Assembly: GCA_031277855.1 (NCBI GenBank)
Contig: JAITLO010000031.1
Coordinates: 62,001-126,000 of the forward strand
DNA: 64,000 nucleotides
Direction: 5' to 3'
Origin: Acidovorax sp.
GTDB lineage: Bacteria; Pseudomonadota; Gammaproteobacteria; Burkholderiales; Burkholderiaceae_C
Part shown: piece after piece, positions 24,387 to 34,160 of the stretch
How the letters are laid out: every line of letters begins with the position of its first letter
Position numbering within the stretch: the stretch's first letter is position 1
Translations under genes and position numbers: made by a program
The notes under the pieces: model-generated
What the model was told of the DNA's origin: nothing
Seen by the model: the letters and a program-made list of their open reading frames with translations, nothing else
The model's database searches: none

Positions 24387-25021
24387 CACAGTTGCTTGGC
24401 AGGCGCTGCATACATAACCACATCGGCCTTCACGCTGCGCATGATTAATGCACCAGCGCCGATCTTGGCGCGTTCGCCGATCTTGACCCCCGGTAGAACC
24501 TTGGCACCTGTGCCGAAGAAGGCTTCGCTGCCTACGACAACGCGGCCGGTCAGGTCGACGTGGGCGCTCAGCGTGGCGTATGCCCCGAGTTGCACATCGT
24601 GGCCGATGCTGCTCATTGCATTGATTGCTGCAAACTCACCCACCGTGGCATCCGCCGAGATCAGCGCGAAGGGGCACACTGTCACGCCTTCACCCAGTCG
24701 GGCCGAGCCCGCGATCACGGCCGAGGGATGAATGACCGTCGCGAAACTGGCCCCCTTGGCCTTGAGCTCAGAGGCGATGCGGCGCTTGGCTTCCGGACTG
24801 GCGATAGCCATGACCAGTGCTTCGCCGGGCTCGGGTACATAGTCCTCAATTCGGCCGCGATAGACGAGGGTGTATGGGAAGTTGTCGAGCGAGTTCGAGG
24901 TTGTATCCAGGAATCCGGTAAGCGGTGGGAGAGATCCGGCAGCCGTGGCATCTGCGATCCAGTTGATCAGTTCGCGGGCGTAGGCGCCGCAGCCCACCAA
25001 GGTCAGAGAGGTTGGAATCAT
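24386..25021 (-). CDS. NeuD/PglD-type sugar acyltransferase (left-handed beta-helix)
   Basis: A 211-residue protein. The N-terminal Rossmann-like part (LTLVGCGAYARELINWI) is the nucleotide-sugar binding domain of NeuD/PglD enzymes. The C-terminal hexapeptide repeats (VIAGSARLGEGVTVCPFALI onward) form the trimeric beta-helix. The conserved general-base His is visible in ATVIHPSAVI and in SSIGHDVQLG. PglD uses acetyl-CoA to acylate the 4-amino group of a UDP-sugar. Here per makes a 4-amino sugar, so N-acylation of perosamine is the natural guess; the acyl donor could be acyl-ACP from the neighbouring genes. ATGA overlap with the reductase gene. Confidence 0.88.
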   Translation of the reverse strand: MIPTSLTLVGCGAYARELINWIADATAAGSLPPLTGFLDTTSNSLDNFPYTLVYRGRIEDYVPEPGEALVMAIASPEAKRRIASELKAKGASFATVIHPSAVIAGSARLGEGVTVCPFALISADATVGEFAAINAMSSIGHDVQLGAYATLSAHVDLTGRVVVGSEAFFGTGAKVLPGVKIGERAKIGAGALIMRSVKADVVMYAAPAKQL

Positions 25022-25788
25022 TGGCAGAGGTAGCCGCCGTCGACGGCCAAGGTAGTTCCTGTGACCCACCGTCCGGTGGGGCCGAGCAGGTAGACCGCAG
25101 CGTTGGCGATGTCACTCGGTTCGCCGAAGCCTAGCAGGTGACTGGATGCATACGCGTCTACGACGTTTGGCGCGGCTCCTTGCGTGATGCGGTCATGCAT
25201 GGGCGTTTGCACGGCGCCTGCAGCGATGGCGTTCACCCGGATGCGGCGCGGAGCGAACTCGCAGGCCAGCGACCGCACCATACCCTCGATTGCAGCACGG
25301 CTTGCGGAATAGGCCGCCATCCCGACCTTACCTGCGGAGCCGGCCACAGAGGACATGAAGACCAGCGAGCCGCCGTCGATCATCACACCCTTCTGCGAGG
25401 CTGCGCGCGCCAGGCCTGCAGCCGCAAAAAAGGCGCTACCGAAGGCCTCATCGAACTGGGCCTGCTTGCTCATGCGGATAGGGCGCAATAGTTCCGCGCC
25501 GGCGGCATGGAATATGCCATTCAGCGGCCCGTGCTCTTGGGCCAGCCCCTTGACCCAGTCGGCGGCCGCATCAGCGTCGTGCAGATCCTGAACGCATGCG
25601 ATGTGTCCCTGACCGGGCCACGATGACAGCGCCGCTTGCAACCGTTCAGTATGACGACCTGCACCAAGTACTTGACCGTTGCAGGCTGCGATCAAGGCCG
25701 CGACCTCGCGGCCCAGGCCAGACGAAGCGCCTGTCACAAGGAAGCGCTGGCCTGTCAGTAGGTCGTTCTTGAAGAAATTCTGCGACAT
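25018..25788 (-). CDS. FabG-like short-chain dehydrogenase/reductase with YxxxR in place of YxxxK
   Basis: A 256-residue classical SDR. The cofactor motif is TGASSGLG (residues 19-26), the structural HAAG is at 94-97, the catalytic Ser is 147 and the catalytic Tyr is 160. The catalytic Lys four residues on is Arg164 (YSASR, codon CGT), which is unusual. In FabG-type enzymes this triad reduces 3-oxoacyl-ACP to 3-hydroxyacyl-ACP. Position between a ketosynthase and a sugar acyltransferase suggests that reaction. The substitution could lower activity or mark another function. It starts 4 bases after the ketosynthase stop. Confidence 0.87.
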   Translation of the reverse strand: MSQNFFKNDLLTGQRFLVTGASSGLGREVAALIAACNGQVLGAGRHTERLQAALSSWPGQGHIACVQDLHDADAAADWVKGLAQEHGPLNGIFHAAGAELLRPIRMSKQAQFDEAFGSAFFAAAGLARAASQKGVMIDGGSLVFMSSVAGSAGKVGMAAYSASRAAIEGMVRSLACEFAPRRIRVNAIAAGAVQTPMHDRITQGAAPNVVDAYASSHLLGFGEPSDIANAAVYLLGPTGRWVTGTTLAVDGGYLCQ

Positions 25789-25792
25789 GGGG

Positions 25793-26848
25793 TCAGACCT
25801 CGATTGTGTCGACCACACGGAGTGGGCCGATGTTCAGGCAGGCTGATGCCCACGAATATCCGACGCCAAAACCGAACAGGGCCAGGCGTTGAGATCGCTC
25901 GCGCAAGGCCGACTTCAGCTTGGTTGTCATCAACAGCGGAATGGATGCGGAACTGGTGTTGCCGAATTCGTCGATGTTCAGCGGTGCTTGCTCCGGCGAC
26001 AGCTTCGCTTTCTTGATCAGGTGCTTCAGCATGAACTGGTTGGCCTGATGGAACAGATAGTAGTCGGGCAGGCGGTTGTCGGTAGTGCCGAGTTCGACGG
26101 TGCGTGCCACTAGCGGAGGCACCGCGCGCAGCGTGAAATTGAAGATCTCGCCACCGTCCATGTAGAGTGCGTCGCCGGCGCGGCCCTGCAAGCGAGCGTC
26201 GCCGCAGGCCATGTAGTCCCGGAATCCGCCGGTAGGCACGATCAGGTTTTTTACGCCTTGGCCGTCACTGCCCAGAATGAAATGGCTGGCGCTGTCATCG
26301 TCGGTGGCCTCTAGTGCTGTGGCTGTGCCGGCATCACCGAACAACAGCGCGGTGGCACGGTCGGAGGGATCAACAATGCGGCTAATCGTGTCGCCGACCG
26401 CAAGTAGTACGCGCCGCGCGGCGCCGGTCTGGATCATAGTCATGCCCAGCCACAGCGCGTAAGGATAGCCCGAGCAGCCTAGATTGATGTCAAACGCGAT
26501 GCAGGCTTGTCCAACGCCGAGGTCTGCTTGCAAGGCACAGGCTGTGGGAGGTAATCGGAAGTCCGGTGTTTGGGATACGAAGATGAGTGCATCCACAGAC
26601 TCTGGCTCCCAAGCCAGCTCTTTCAGTAGCGCTTGGGCTGCGGAGCGACAAAGGTCTCGGGTGGTAGTGTCGCCTTCGACTTGTCTGCGCGACTTCACTC
26701 CGATCATCTTCACCACGTCGGCAACGCCGGCCTCTCCGAACGTGTCGAAAAAATCGTCGTTCTTGCGCACCCTGGATGGCACGCAGGACACAACACCGAC
26801 GATGCGTCCGTTGGACGTACGGGCTTCCCTGCCGATCACCTGGCTCAT
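25793..26848 (-). CDS. Beta-ketoacyl-ACP synthase III family protein, copy 1
   Basis: A 351-residue thiolase-fold protein of the FabH type. The catalytic Cys125 lies in DINLGCSGYPYAL, His267 in LFHQANQFM and Asn297 in EFGNTSSAS, so the Cys-His-Asn triad of KAS III is complete. FabH condenses an acyl-CoA with malonyl-ACP. The gene lies 2 bases after the ACP gene. It differs clearly from the second copy (27078-28112), so the two are not a recent duplication. Start 26848 is taken from homology; the longer frame would overlap the ACP gene. Confidence 0.9.
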   Translation of the reverse strand: MSQVIGREARTSNGRIVGVVSCVPSRVRKNDDFFDTFGEAGVADVVKMIGVKSRRQVEGDTTTRDLCRSAAQALLKELAWEPESVDALIFVSQTPDFRLPPTACALQADLGVGQACIAFDINLGCSGYPYALWLGMTMIQTGAARRVLLAVGDTISRIVDPSDRATALLFGDAGTATALEATDDDSASHFILGSDGQGVKNLIVPTGGFRDYMACGDARLQGRAGDALYMDGGEIFNFTLRAVPPLVARTVELGTTDNRLPDYYLFHQANQFMLKHLIKKAKLSPEQAPLNIDEFGNTSSASIPLLMTTKLKSALRERSQRLALFGFGVGYSWASACLNIGPLRVVDTIEV

Positions 26849-26850
26849 GG

Positions 26851-27081
26851 TCAGCTCTTCTTGGCAGCTTCGATCAGTGTCTCGATGTCGGCTACTGTCG
26901 TGCAAGCTGTCAGGGCCTGGCCGTTGAGCATGACGTTGAAGCAGTCATCCACCAAGGCAATCACTGACACCACAGCCAGCGAGTCCCAGGCAGCTTCGGC
27001 GCTGTGGAGGTCGAAGGTCGGGTTGACAGCCGACTCGTCGACTTCCAGGATTTCGGCAATACCAGCGTAGAACTCGCTCAT
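26851..27081 (-). CDS. Acyl carrier protein
   Basis: A 76-residue acidic helical protein with the phosphopantetheine attachment motif DSL (Ser34, in AAWDSLAVVSVIALVDD). The spacing of helices I and II around it is that of a dedicated ACP rather than primary-metabolism AcpP, whose usual motif is DSLDTVE. It lies between two KAS III-type genes and overlaps the upstream one by 4 bases. It should carry the acyl intermediate made by these enzymes. A 4'-phosphopantetheinyl transferase is not in the window, so it would rely on the housekeeping one. Confidence 0.92.
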   Translation of the reverse strand: MSEFYAGIAEILEVDESAVNPTFDLHSAEAAWDSLAVVSVIALVDDCFNVMLNGQALTACTTVADIETLIEAAKKS

Positions 27082-28112
27082 TTTTCACTTCCTTGAATGG
27101 TAAGAATGCAAGCAGACCAGGACAGTCCGACCCCGAAGCCAATCAGCATCAGGCGCTTGCTGGATTTCAACTGACCCTGTTTCAACATCGCGTGCAGCGT
27201 CAGAGGGATGGTGGAGGACACCGTGTTGCCGACCTCCTCAAGGTGTATCGGCATCCGGTCCGCCGGAATTTTGAGTTTCTTTCTCAGCGACTCCAGCATG
27301 AATCGGTTGGCTTGGTGCAGGACGAAATGATCGATGTCCTGCATTGTTAGACCAGCCTTGGTCAGCAGCGCATCGACAGAACGCGGCACCTCACGTAGCG
27401 TGAAGGTCATAACCTCCGCACCATTCATGTACAGGTGATTGGCAGAGCGCACGTTGTCGGAAGTATCCAGCACTTCCTCCGCCGACGCGGCATCGGCAGG
27501 ACGGCGGAAGCCGCCAGCGGGAACAATCAGGTGCTTGGCGCCGCTGCCGTCGGTGCCGAAAACGAACGGTCCGATCGAGTCTCTTTGTGTTTCGTCTGCG
27601 ACGAGCGCCGTCGCTGTAGCGCCGTCACCAAAGAGGGTACGTACGCTCTTGTCCATCGGGTGGATGTATTTCGAGTACGTGTCTGCAGTCAGCAGCAGTA
27701 TGCAGCGGGCAGCGCCGGTCTCGATCAGACCTTTGGCCAGTGAGAGGCCATACACATAACCGGAACAGCCCAGGTTGATGTCAAGAGCCCCGGCCGAGGT
27801 CGGGATGTCAAGCCGGTCTTGCAGGATGCAGGCCGTGGTCGGGAGGATATGGTCAGGCGCCTGAGTGCACAGGATGACGAAGTCCACCTCCGTTGGCTGA
27901 ATTACACCCTGCGCGAACAGCTTGAGCGCGGCGGCGTAGGCTAGGTCGCTGGCGGTTTCGTACGGACCGGCAATGCCGCGGCTCTGGATTCCAGTCTTTT
28001 CGAAGATCTTTTCGGCCGGCCAGGCCGGATAGAGGCGGGCTAGATCCGCATTGGATAGCTTGCCCTCGGGTATGTAGTCGGCTATATCGGCGATCTTGGT
28101 GCTGACAAGCAT
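27078..28112 (-). CDS. Beta-ketoacyl-ACP synthase III family protein, copy 2
   Basis: A 344-residue FabH-type ketosynthase starting MLVSTKIADIADYIPEG. Catalytic residues are Cys116 (DINLGCSGYVYGL), His266 (VLHQANRFM) and Asn296 (EVGNTVSST). The active-site entrance loop DTSDNVRSANHLYMNG differs from copy 1. One copy may start the chain and the other elongate it, or the two may form a heterodimer; sequence alone does not decide. ATG 28112 is chosen as the conserved start, 28 bases after the per stop codon. A longer in-frame opening overlaps per and is not conserved. Confidence 0.9.
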   Translation of the reverse strand: MLVSTKIADIADYIPEGKLSNADLARLYPAWPAEKIFEKTGIQSRGIAGPYETASDLAYAAALKLFAQGVIQPTEVDFVILCTQAPDHILPTTACILQDRLDIPTSAGALDINLGCSGYVYGLSLAKGLIETGAARCILLLTADTYSKYIHPMDKSVRTLFGDGATATALVADETQRDSIGPFVFGTDGSGAKHLIVPAGGFRRPADAASAEEVLDTSDNVRSANHLYMNGAEVMTFTLREVPRSVDALLTKAGLTMQDIDHFVLHQANRFMLESLRKKLKIPADRMPIHLEEVGNTVSSTIPLTLHAMLKQGQLKSSKRLMLIGFGVGLSWSACILTIQGSEK

Positions 28113-28140
28113 GGAAAGGCCTTTGGAAACCGTACCTGGT

Positions 28141-29247
28141 TCAGTACTTGCCTGCATAGAACGCCTGGATGCTGCTGACGATGGTGTCGATTTTTTCGTC
28201 GGATAGGCCTGGCCAGCTCGGCAGGTTGATGCCGCGCCAGGCGAGATCTTCCGCCACACTGTGCTTGCGATAGTTGTGCGCGTACATGGGCATGGTGTGC
28301 ATTGGATAAAAGAGCGGGCGCGTCTCGATCCCGTCTTTGGCCAAGTGTTCACGCAGTGCATCGCGGTGTTCGACACGCTCCACCAGGATGGAGAACATCC
28401 AGTAGCTGTGGACCGTGTCCTTCGCTGCCTTGTGCACCTCGACTGGCAGCCCTTCGAGAGCAGCCGTGTAGCGAACAGCTATCTCGCGCTTGCGCGCAAT
28501 GAACTCATCTGCACGTTCTAACTGCGCCAGGCCGATGGCGGCCTGGATGTTGGTCATGCGGTAGTTGTAGCCGATAACGTCATGCCAGTACTCACGGTGC
28601 GCAGCCAGCCCCTGACCCTTCAGGTGCCGGGCTCGCTCAATGAGGGTCTTGTCGTTGGACACCACCATGCCGCCTTCTCCGGTGGTAATTGTTTTGTTCC
28701 CGAAAAAGCTAAATGTTGAGATGTCCCCAAAGGTCCCAACGTGACGGCCCTTGTAGAACGTGCCAAAGGCTTCTGCACAGTCCTCGATGATAAAGAGTCT
28801 GTGCTCTGCAGCGATTGCCATCAGCGCATCCATGTCGCAGGCTTGGCCGTACAGGTGCACTGGCATGATGGCTCGCGTGCGCGGCGTGATGTGGCGCCGA
28901 ACGTCTTCGGGATCGATTTGCCAGCTGGCGCGTAATGAGTCGACGAACACTGGTTTGGCACCTGTGTAGGCGATCGAATTGGCTGATGCGATATAGGTTA
29001 GCGTGGGCACGATCACCTCATCGTTAGGACCGATTCCTAGGGCCATCAGTGCCAAATGCAGAGCTACGGTCCCGTTGGATACTGAGGCGGCATGATCCAC
29101 TTGGATCCGTTGGGCGAAGCGCTGCTCGAATTCGGTGACGAAACGTCCACGCGAAGATATCCAGGACGTGTCCAGACATTCGTTGACATACTTCTTCTCG
29201 TTGCCGCTCAGATCGGGTTGGTAGATGGGAATGGTGTACTTGCTCAC
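28141..29247 (-). CDS. per: GDP-perosamine synthase (DegT/DnrJ/EryC1 aminotransferase)
   Basis: A 368-residue PLP enzyme strongly resembling RfbE of Vibrio cholerae O1. It starts SKYTIPIYQPDLSGNEKKYVNE and has SSRGRFVTEFE and SNGTVALHLALMALGI. The PLP-binding Asp156 is in IEDCAEAFGT, and the internal-aldimine Lys185 is in FFGNKTITTGEGG. The Lys shows it is an aminotransferase and not the His-containing colitose dehydratase ColD. The C-terminal RGINLPSWPGL is diagnostic. It transfers an amino group to C4 of GDP-4-keto-6-deoxymannose, the product of the Gmd encoded 1.4 kb upstream. The start appears to be GTG 29247, 4 bases after the flippase stop codon. Confidence 0.92.
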   Translation of the reverse strand: MSKYTIPIYQPDLSGNEKKYVNECLDTSWISSRGRFVTEFEQRFAQRIQVDHAASVSNGTVALHLALMALGIGPNDEVIVPTLTYIASANSIAYTGAKPVFVDSLRASWQIDPEDVRRHITPRTRAIMPVHLYGQACDMDALMAIAAEHRLFIIEDCAEAFGTFYKGRHVGTFGDISTFSFFGNKTITTGEGGMVVSNDKTLIERARHLKGQGLAAHREYWHDVIGYNYRMTNIQAAIGLAQLERADEFIARKREIAVRYTAALEGLPVEVHKAAKDTVHSYWMFSILVERVEHRDALREHLAKDGIETRPLFYPMHTMPMYAHNYRKHSVAEDLAWRGINLPSWPGLSDEKIDTIVSSIQAFYAGKY

Positions 29248-29251
29248 AGCA

Positions 29252-30601
29252 CTAGTCCTTGGTTCTGAATACGCGGCTGAAAACGTAGATCTGACCTGGG
29301 ATGGATACGACCGAGTAGGCCAGGATGGTGGCAAGCACTGCCCCCGTGGCACCCCACATGGGCGTCAGAATCCACTTGAGTCCGAAGGCGATGGCCGACA
29401 TGCCCAGGGCGAAGACCACCTGGATGCGCAGCATGTTGGCGCCATTCATGAAGGCAGCGGTCGCTGCAGTGACAGCATCGATGATGGCCCAAGTCGACAA
29501 CGCGGCTAGCAGGCCCCAGGTTGGCGTCCACGATACATGCAGCCAGTGCGACATTATCCACGGCATGGTCGCTGACAAAGTCAGTGTAGTTAGCAACGCC
29601 ACGGCGGCGGCGCCGACCATGGTGCGTTTCAGGACGCGCACTGCCCAATCTGTGTTGTTTCGGGCTATCGCGTCGCCAAACGCAGGCCAAAGTCCCACCA
29701 TTGCAGCGTTTAGGATGGTGGAGACAAAAAGGAATAGTCGCTGGACCACTGCAAAATCGCCGTAGGCGTGCTGGCCTAGCGTCTGGGTGATGACGATTGA
29801 ATCGGACTGGAATGCGAAGGCGGCAGCTATTTGCAGGATGAAGAACAGGCTGCCCGTGCGTAGCAGGGCGGTCATCGTGTCTACATCGAGGGTGTCTCCC
29901 CAACTGCAGCGGAACATACCACTCCAGTACAGCCAGGCCACAGCGTTGGCGATGTTGACCAGGGTCTGCATGCCCAGCGTTGTCAGGACCAGTGCGTTTA
30001 ACCCGCCACCGTTCTTTAGAACCAGAGGTACTGCGGCCAATAGCAGCAGCGCACTGACGAACTGAGAGATGCCCGTCCAGTAGCCCTGCTGCATGCCAAT
30101 CTGTATGCGTTGGATGAGACTGGCAGGGATGTTGATTGCGAGGATCGCCGCAAAGGTGCCCAGTGCTTGCAGGACCTCCGCGCGGTTGGTCTCCTGGATG
30201 TGTCCCGCAACGATCGTTGGTTCGGCGCTTAGGTGGGACCAGGCCAGCCAGATTGCGTATAGCGCGACACCGACCAGTCCCGTGCAGAGATATCCGGAGG
30301 CCAGGACTCGGCGCAGCTGGAACATGTCGCCAGAGGCTTTGGCCTGGGTAGTCTTGTTTAGCACCCCATTGCCGATGCCGAGATCAGCGAAGGCCATAAA
30401 GGTCAGCAGAGCACTTAACATCATCCAGACGCCGAACAGCTCTGGATCTAGGGTGTGACGCGCCATTGGCAGCGTGACGAGTACTGCGATGCCTGAGCCG
30501 AAGCGGCCAAGGTAGGTGGCGCCAGCGGTTGCGATCACGCGCAACAACCGTGCATCCACCTTCGCGAGTCGTGCACGCAACGTTGAGGCGTTCAGGCTCA
30601 T
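29252..30601 (-). CDS. Wzx-type polysaccharide flippase (MOP superfamily)
   Basis: A 449-residue integral membrane protein with about twelve hydrophobic segments. The opening [50 protein letters not shown] is the classical polysaccharide exporter start, with the conserved acidic/Gly-rich DLGIGNG loop. It should flip the undecaprenyl-linked repeat across the inner membrane. The start overlaps gmd by 4 bases. No Wzz or WaaL gene is visible in the window, so chain-length control and ligation must be encoded elsewhere. Confidence 0.87.
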   Translation of the reverse strand: MSLNASTLRARLAKVDARLLRVIATAGATYLGRFGSGIAVLVTLPMARHTLDPELFGVWMMLSALLTFMAFADLGIGNGVLNKTTQAKASGDMFQLRRVLASGYLCTGLVGVALYAIWLAWSHLSAEPTIVAGHIQETNRAEVLQALGTFAAILAINIPASLIQRIQIGMQQGYWTGISQFVSALLLLAAVPLVLKNGGGLNALVLTTLGMQTLVNIANAVAWLYWSGMFRCSWGDTLDVDTMTALLRTGSLFFILQIAAAFAFQSDSIVITQTLGQHAYGDFAVVQRLFLFVSTILNAAMVGLWPAFGDAIARNNTDWAVRVLKRTMVGAAAVALLTTLTLSATMPWIMSHWLHVSWTPTWGLLAALSTWAIIDAVTAATAAFMNGANMLRIQVVFALGMSAIAFGLKWILTPMWGATGAVLATILAYSVVSIPGQIYVFSRVFRTKD

Positions 30602-31725
30602 TCGTTGTAGTCGTATGCCTGGAAACCGGCTGCCTTGACCAGACTGTCGCGCTTTGCAGACTGGTAGTCGGCCTCGACCATCTCGGCGACCAGCTCACGC
30701 AGCGTCGTCTTGGGAGACCAGCCTAACTTTTCTTTGGCCTTAGTCGGATCGCCTAGCAGTGTCTCGACTTCCGTTGGTCGGTAGTAGCGCGGATCGACTT
30801 TGACAATCACGTCACCGATCTTGCAGAACGCGCGCTCCGTATCGGAGATGCCCGTCACGGTGCCGATTTCCTGGTCGCCTTCGCCAGAGAAAGTGATGTC
30901 GATGCCAAGTTCGTTGCAAGCGAATTCGACAAATTGGCGCACTGAGTATTGAACTCCAGTGGCGATGACGAAGTCTTCAGGCTTGTCCTGCTGCAGCATC
31001 AGCCACTGCATCTCGACGTAGTCCTTCGCGTGGCCCCAGTCGCGCAGCGCGCTCATATTGCCAAGATAGAGGCAGTCTTGTAGACCTAGCGCGATGCGTG
31101 CGATGGCGCGCGTGATTTTGCGGGTGACGAAGGTCTCGCCGCGCAAGGGGCTCTCGTGGTTGAACAGCACCCCATTACACGCGTACATGCCGTAGGCCTC
31201 GCGGTAATTCACCGTGATCCAGTAGGCATACAACTTGGCCACTGCGTACGGGCTGCGCGGGTAGAAGGGCGTGGTCTCCTTCTGAGGGATCTCCTGGACC
31301 AGACCGTACAGCTCTGAAGTGCTTGCCTGATAGAAGCGGGTCTTTTTTTCCAGGCCCAGGATACGGATGGCCTCCAGGATGCGCAATGTGCCGATGCCGT
31401 CCGCATTCGCGGTGTACTCTGGCGTTTCGAAGCTAACGGCCACGTGGCTCATTGCCGCGAGGTTGTAGATCTCGTCAGGCAGCACTTGTTGAATGATTCG
31501 GATCAAGTTGGTGCTGTCGGTCAGATCTCCGTAATGCAGCTTGAAACGTTGGTTGTTGACGTGCGGATCCTGGTACAGGTGATCAACGCGGTCTGTGTTG
31601 AACAGGCTGGCGCGGCGCTTAATGCCATGCACTTCATAGCCTTTGTTGAGCAGTAGTTCTGCTAAATAGGCACCGTCCTGCCCGGTGATGCCAGTGATTA
31701 ATGCAATTTTAGGCGCTGTTGTCAT
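30598..31725 (-). CDS. gmd: GDP-mannose 4,6-dehydratase
   Basis: A 375-residue extended SDR. It has [15 protein letters not shown] (nucleotide site), [15 protein letters not shown] (the family-specific loop), [11 protein letters not shown] and the catalytic [10 protein letters not shown]. It converts GDP-mannose to GDP-4-keto-6-deoxymannose, the shared precursor for Fcl and Per, both encoded beside it. Length and motifs are normal. It starts 12 bases after fcl and overlaps the flippase gene. Confidence 0.96.
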   Translation of the reverse strand: MTTAPKIALITGITGQDGAYLAELLLNKGYEVHGIKRRASLFNTDRVDHLYQDPHVNNQRFKLHYGDLTDSTNLIRIIQQVLPDEIYNLAAMSHVAVSFETPEYTANADGIGTLRILEAIRILGLEKKTRFYQASTSELYGLVQEIPQKETTPFYPRSPYAVAKLYAYWITVNYREAYGMYACNGVLFNHESPLRGETFVTRKITRAIARIALGLQDCLYLGNMSALRDWGHAKDYVEMQWLMLQQDKPEDFVIATGVQYSVRQFVEFACNELGIDITFSGEGDQEIGTVTGISDTERAFCKIGDVIVKVDPRYYRPTEVETLLGDPTKAKEKLGWSPKTTLRELVAEMVEADYQSAKRDSLVKAAGFQAYDYNE

Positions 31726-31737
31726 TTGTTGAATCCT

Positions 31738-32697
31738 TTAAGCGCGCGGCTGTGTTTTTTGGAAGTCCTCGTAAGTCCTCTGGAGTCCTTCGCGCAGCTT
31801 TACTGTTGAATGCCAGCCCAAAGAATGAATGCGTGTGCTGTCCATCAGCTTGCGCATTGTGCCATCGGGCTGACTGCGGTCGAGGGAAATGTCTCCTTGA
31901 TAGCCAACCGTCTTGCTGACCAACTCAGCCAATTCGAGAATACTTATATCCTCTCCACAACCTACGTTGATGTGACTGAGCATGGGAGTGGTGTTCTTCT
32001 TATAAATATCTGGGCTCAGATTCATGATGTGGATAGAGGCAGAAGCCATGTCATCCACATAAAGAAACTCCCGTTTTGGAGATCCACTCCCCCAAATGAC
32101 CACTTCGGTTTTTCCACTCTGTTTCGCCTCATGAAAGCGGCGAATCAAGGCTGGAATCACATGGGAGTTTGTGGGATGGTAATTATCTCCAGGGCCGTAC
32201 AGGTTAGTGGGCATAACACTGCGGTAGTCCCTTCCGTGTTGCCGGTTGTAGCTTTCGCAAAGCTTGATGCCAGCGATCTTGGCAATCGCATAAGGCTCAT
32301 TCGTGGCTTCCAAAACCCCTGTGAGTAGTGCATCCTCTCGCATGGGTTGTGTGACGGCCTTGGGGTAAATGCAGCTGGACCCAAGAAATAGCAGGCGTTG
32401 AACCCCGTGCATATGGGCGGCATGAATGACATTGGCCTCGATCATCAGGTTTTGATAGATGAACTCAGCTGGATAGGTGTTATTGGCATGTATGCCGCCG
32501 ACTTTTGCGGCTGCCAAATAAACTTGATTCGGCTTTTCTTTCGCAAAGAACTCGTGGACGGCGGCTTGATTGGTCAGGTCTAGTTCCGCATGGGTGCGGA
32601 TCACAATATCTGTATGCCCCGCTGCGGCGAATTGGCGCAACAATGCTGCACCCACCATGCCGCGGTGACCGGCGACATATATCTTGTGGTTGCTCAC
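31738..32697 (-). CDS. fcl: GDP-L-fucose synthase
   Basis: A 319-residue SDR with epimerase and reductase activity. It starts [18 protein letters not shown]. The catalytic Cys/His/Tyr/Lys sites are in [27 protein letters not shown] and [30 protein letters not shown]. It converts GDP-4-keto-6-deoxymannose to GDP-L-fucose. Since per uses the same substrate, the repeat probably contains both fucose and perosamine, unless one branch is idle. It overlaps manC by 4 bases. Base composition is visibly more A+T-rich here than in the flanking chromosome. Confidence 0.93.
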   Translation of the reverse strand: MSNHKIYVAGHRGMVGAALLRQFAAAGHTDIVIRTHAELDLTNQAAVHEFFAKEKPNQVYLAAAKVGGIHANNTYPAEFIYQNLMIEANVIHAAHMHGVQRLLFLGSSCIYPKAVTQPMREDALLTGVLEATNEPYAIAKIAGIKLCESYNRQHGRDYRSVMPTNLYGPGDNYHPTNSHVIPALIRRFHEAKQSGKTEVVIWGSGSPKREFLYVDDMASASIHIMNLSPDIYKKNTTPMLSHINVGCGEDISILELAELVSKTVGYQGDISLDRSQPDGTMRKLMDSTRIHSLGWHSTVKLREGLQRTYEDFQKTQPRA

Positions 32698-34160
32698 GCT
32701 TCAGTTCTCCCGTAGTGATCTTCGAATCGCACGATGTCGTCCTCGCCAAGGTAGCTGCCGGATTGCACTTCGATGATTTCCAGAGGAATCGTGCCTGGGT
32801 TGGTCAGTCTATGGGTCTCCCCTAGCGGGATGTATGTCGACTGGTTCTCTGTCAGTGTGAGCACTTTGTCACCATTGGTAATTTCTGCCGTGCCTTTGAC
32901 CACGACCCAGTGCTCAGCCCGGTGGTGGTGTTTTTGCAGGCTGAGGCTGGCCTTGGGTTTAACTTGAATGCGTTTGACCTTGAAGCGCTCGCCTTCATCG
33001 ATACTGTCATACCAACCCCAGGGGCGATGTACTTTGCGGTGCAAGCTGCGTTCAGTTCGTTGCTGCAGGTCGAGCGTGGTGACGATGTGCTTGACATCCT
33101 GGCACCGGTCTTTGGTTGTGATGAGGACGGCATCAGGCGTCTCGACCACAACCAAGTCATTGACTCCGACCAGTGTTACCAGCCGGCTGCTGGCGTGGAC
33201 CAGGTTGTTGCTGCTATCGGTCACGAGCACGTCTCCGACGACGGCATTCCCAAGAGTGTCCTTGGGAAGTGACTGCCAGACGGCGTCCCAGGCTCCCAGA
33301 TCGCTCCACCCCGCTTCGAGCGGAACCATCTTGATCGAGAAGTCGCTGCCTGGGCAGTGCTCTATGACGGCATAGTCCACGGACTCTGACGTAGCTGCTG
33401 CAAAGAGGGCAGAGTCGGGGCGGATAAATTGGGCATCGACCTTTCGCGCCTGCCAGGCTTGTTGGACCGTTTCCAGGATGTCGGGGCGGAAATTGGCAAG
33501 TGCTTGAATCCAGACGGATGCCTTGAGAACAAATATGCCAGCGTTCCAGAAGTAATGGCCAGCTTCCAGATAAGACTGGGCTTTAGCTGCATCGGGTTTT
33601 TCGATGAACTGTTGCACACCCCACAATTCGGTAGCCCCTTCAGGGGGGGCACCCAAAATGTAGCCATAGCCTGTCTCGGCCCTATGGGGGGTGATACCTA
33701 GTATGGTGATGCTGCCCTTATCTGCTTCTTTGATCGCCTGGCGCATGGCCTGCTTGAATGCAGCTGCATCGGCGATAGTCTGGTCGGCAGGGGTGACTGC
33801 TAGCACTGTGTCTTGCCCCGCCTCCAAGGCTGCCAAAGCGGCAAGGGTGAGAGCTGGTGCGGTATTGCGGCCTATCGGCTCTAACAGCGCACTGCCCAGT
33901 GGGATGTCCACCTCTCGCAACTGTTCGGAGGTTAAAAAACGATGCTCTTCACCCGTGACGACGATAGGGGGAGCTACGCGCACTTCGTCTGTGGCCAATG
34001 CGGTCAACCGCAGGGCTGCCTGCTGAAACAGGCTGGTGCGATCCGTGAGACAGATGAACTGCTTGGGGAAGCCTGTGCGTGATAGTGGCCACAAGCGGGT
34101 GCCGGAGCCTCCGCAAAGAATGACGGGCGTTACGTCGATATTTTTTACTTGTTGTGTCAT
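32694..34160 (-). CDS. manC: Mannose-1-phosphate guanylyltransferase / mannose-6-phosphate isomerase
   Basis: A bifunctional 488-residue protein. The N-terminal GT-A domain has [33 protein letters not shown] and the metal-binding GDVLV region. The C-terminal cupin (type II PMI) has [27 protein letters not shown] with metal-binding histidines. It supplies GDP-mannose to Gmd. A phosphomannomutase gene (manB) is not in the window. Overlaps both neighbours in the ATGA manner. Confidence 0.95.
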   Translation of the reverse strand: MTQQVKNIDVTPVILCGGSGTRLWPLSRTGFPKQFICLTDRTSLFQQAALRLTALATDEVRVAPPIVVTGEEHRFLTSEQLREVDIPLGSALLEPIGRNTAPALTLAALAALEAGQDTVLAVTPADQTIADAAAFKQAMRQAIKEADKGSITILGITPHRAETGYGYILGAPPEGATELWGVQQFIEKPDAAKAQSYLEAGHYFWNAGIFVLKASVWIQALANFRPDILETVQQAWQARKVDAQFIRPDSALFAAATSESVDYAVIEHCPGSDFSIKMVPLEAGWSDLGAWDAVWQSLPKDTLGNAVVGDVLVTDSSNNLVHASSRLVTLVGVNDLVVVETPDAVLITTKDRCQDVKHIVTTLDLQQRTERSLHRKVHRPWGWYDSIDEGERFKVKRIQVKPKASLSLQKHHHRAEHWVVVKGTAEITNGDKVLTLTENQSTYIPLGETHRLTNPGTIPLEIIEVQSGSYLGEDDIVRFEDHYGRTEA

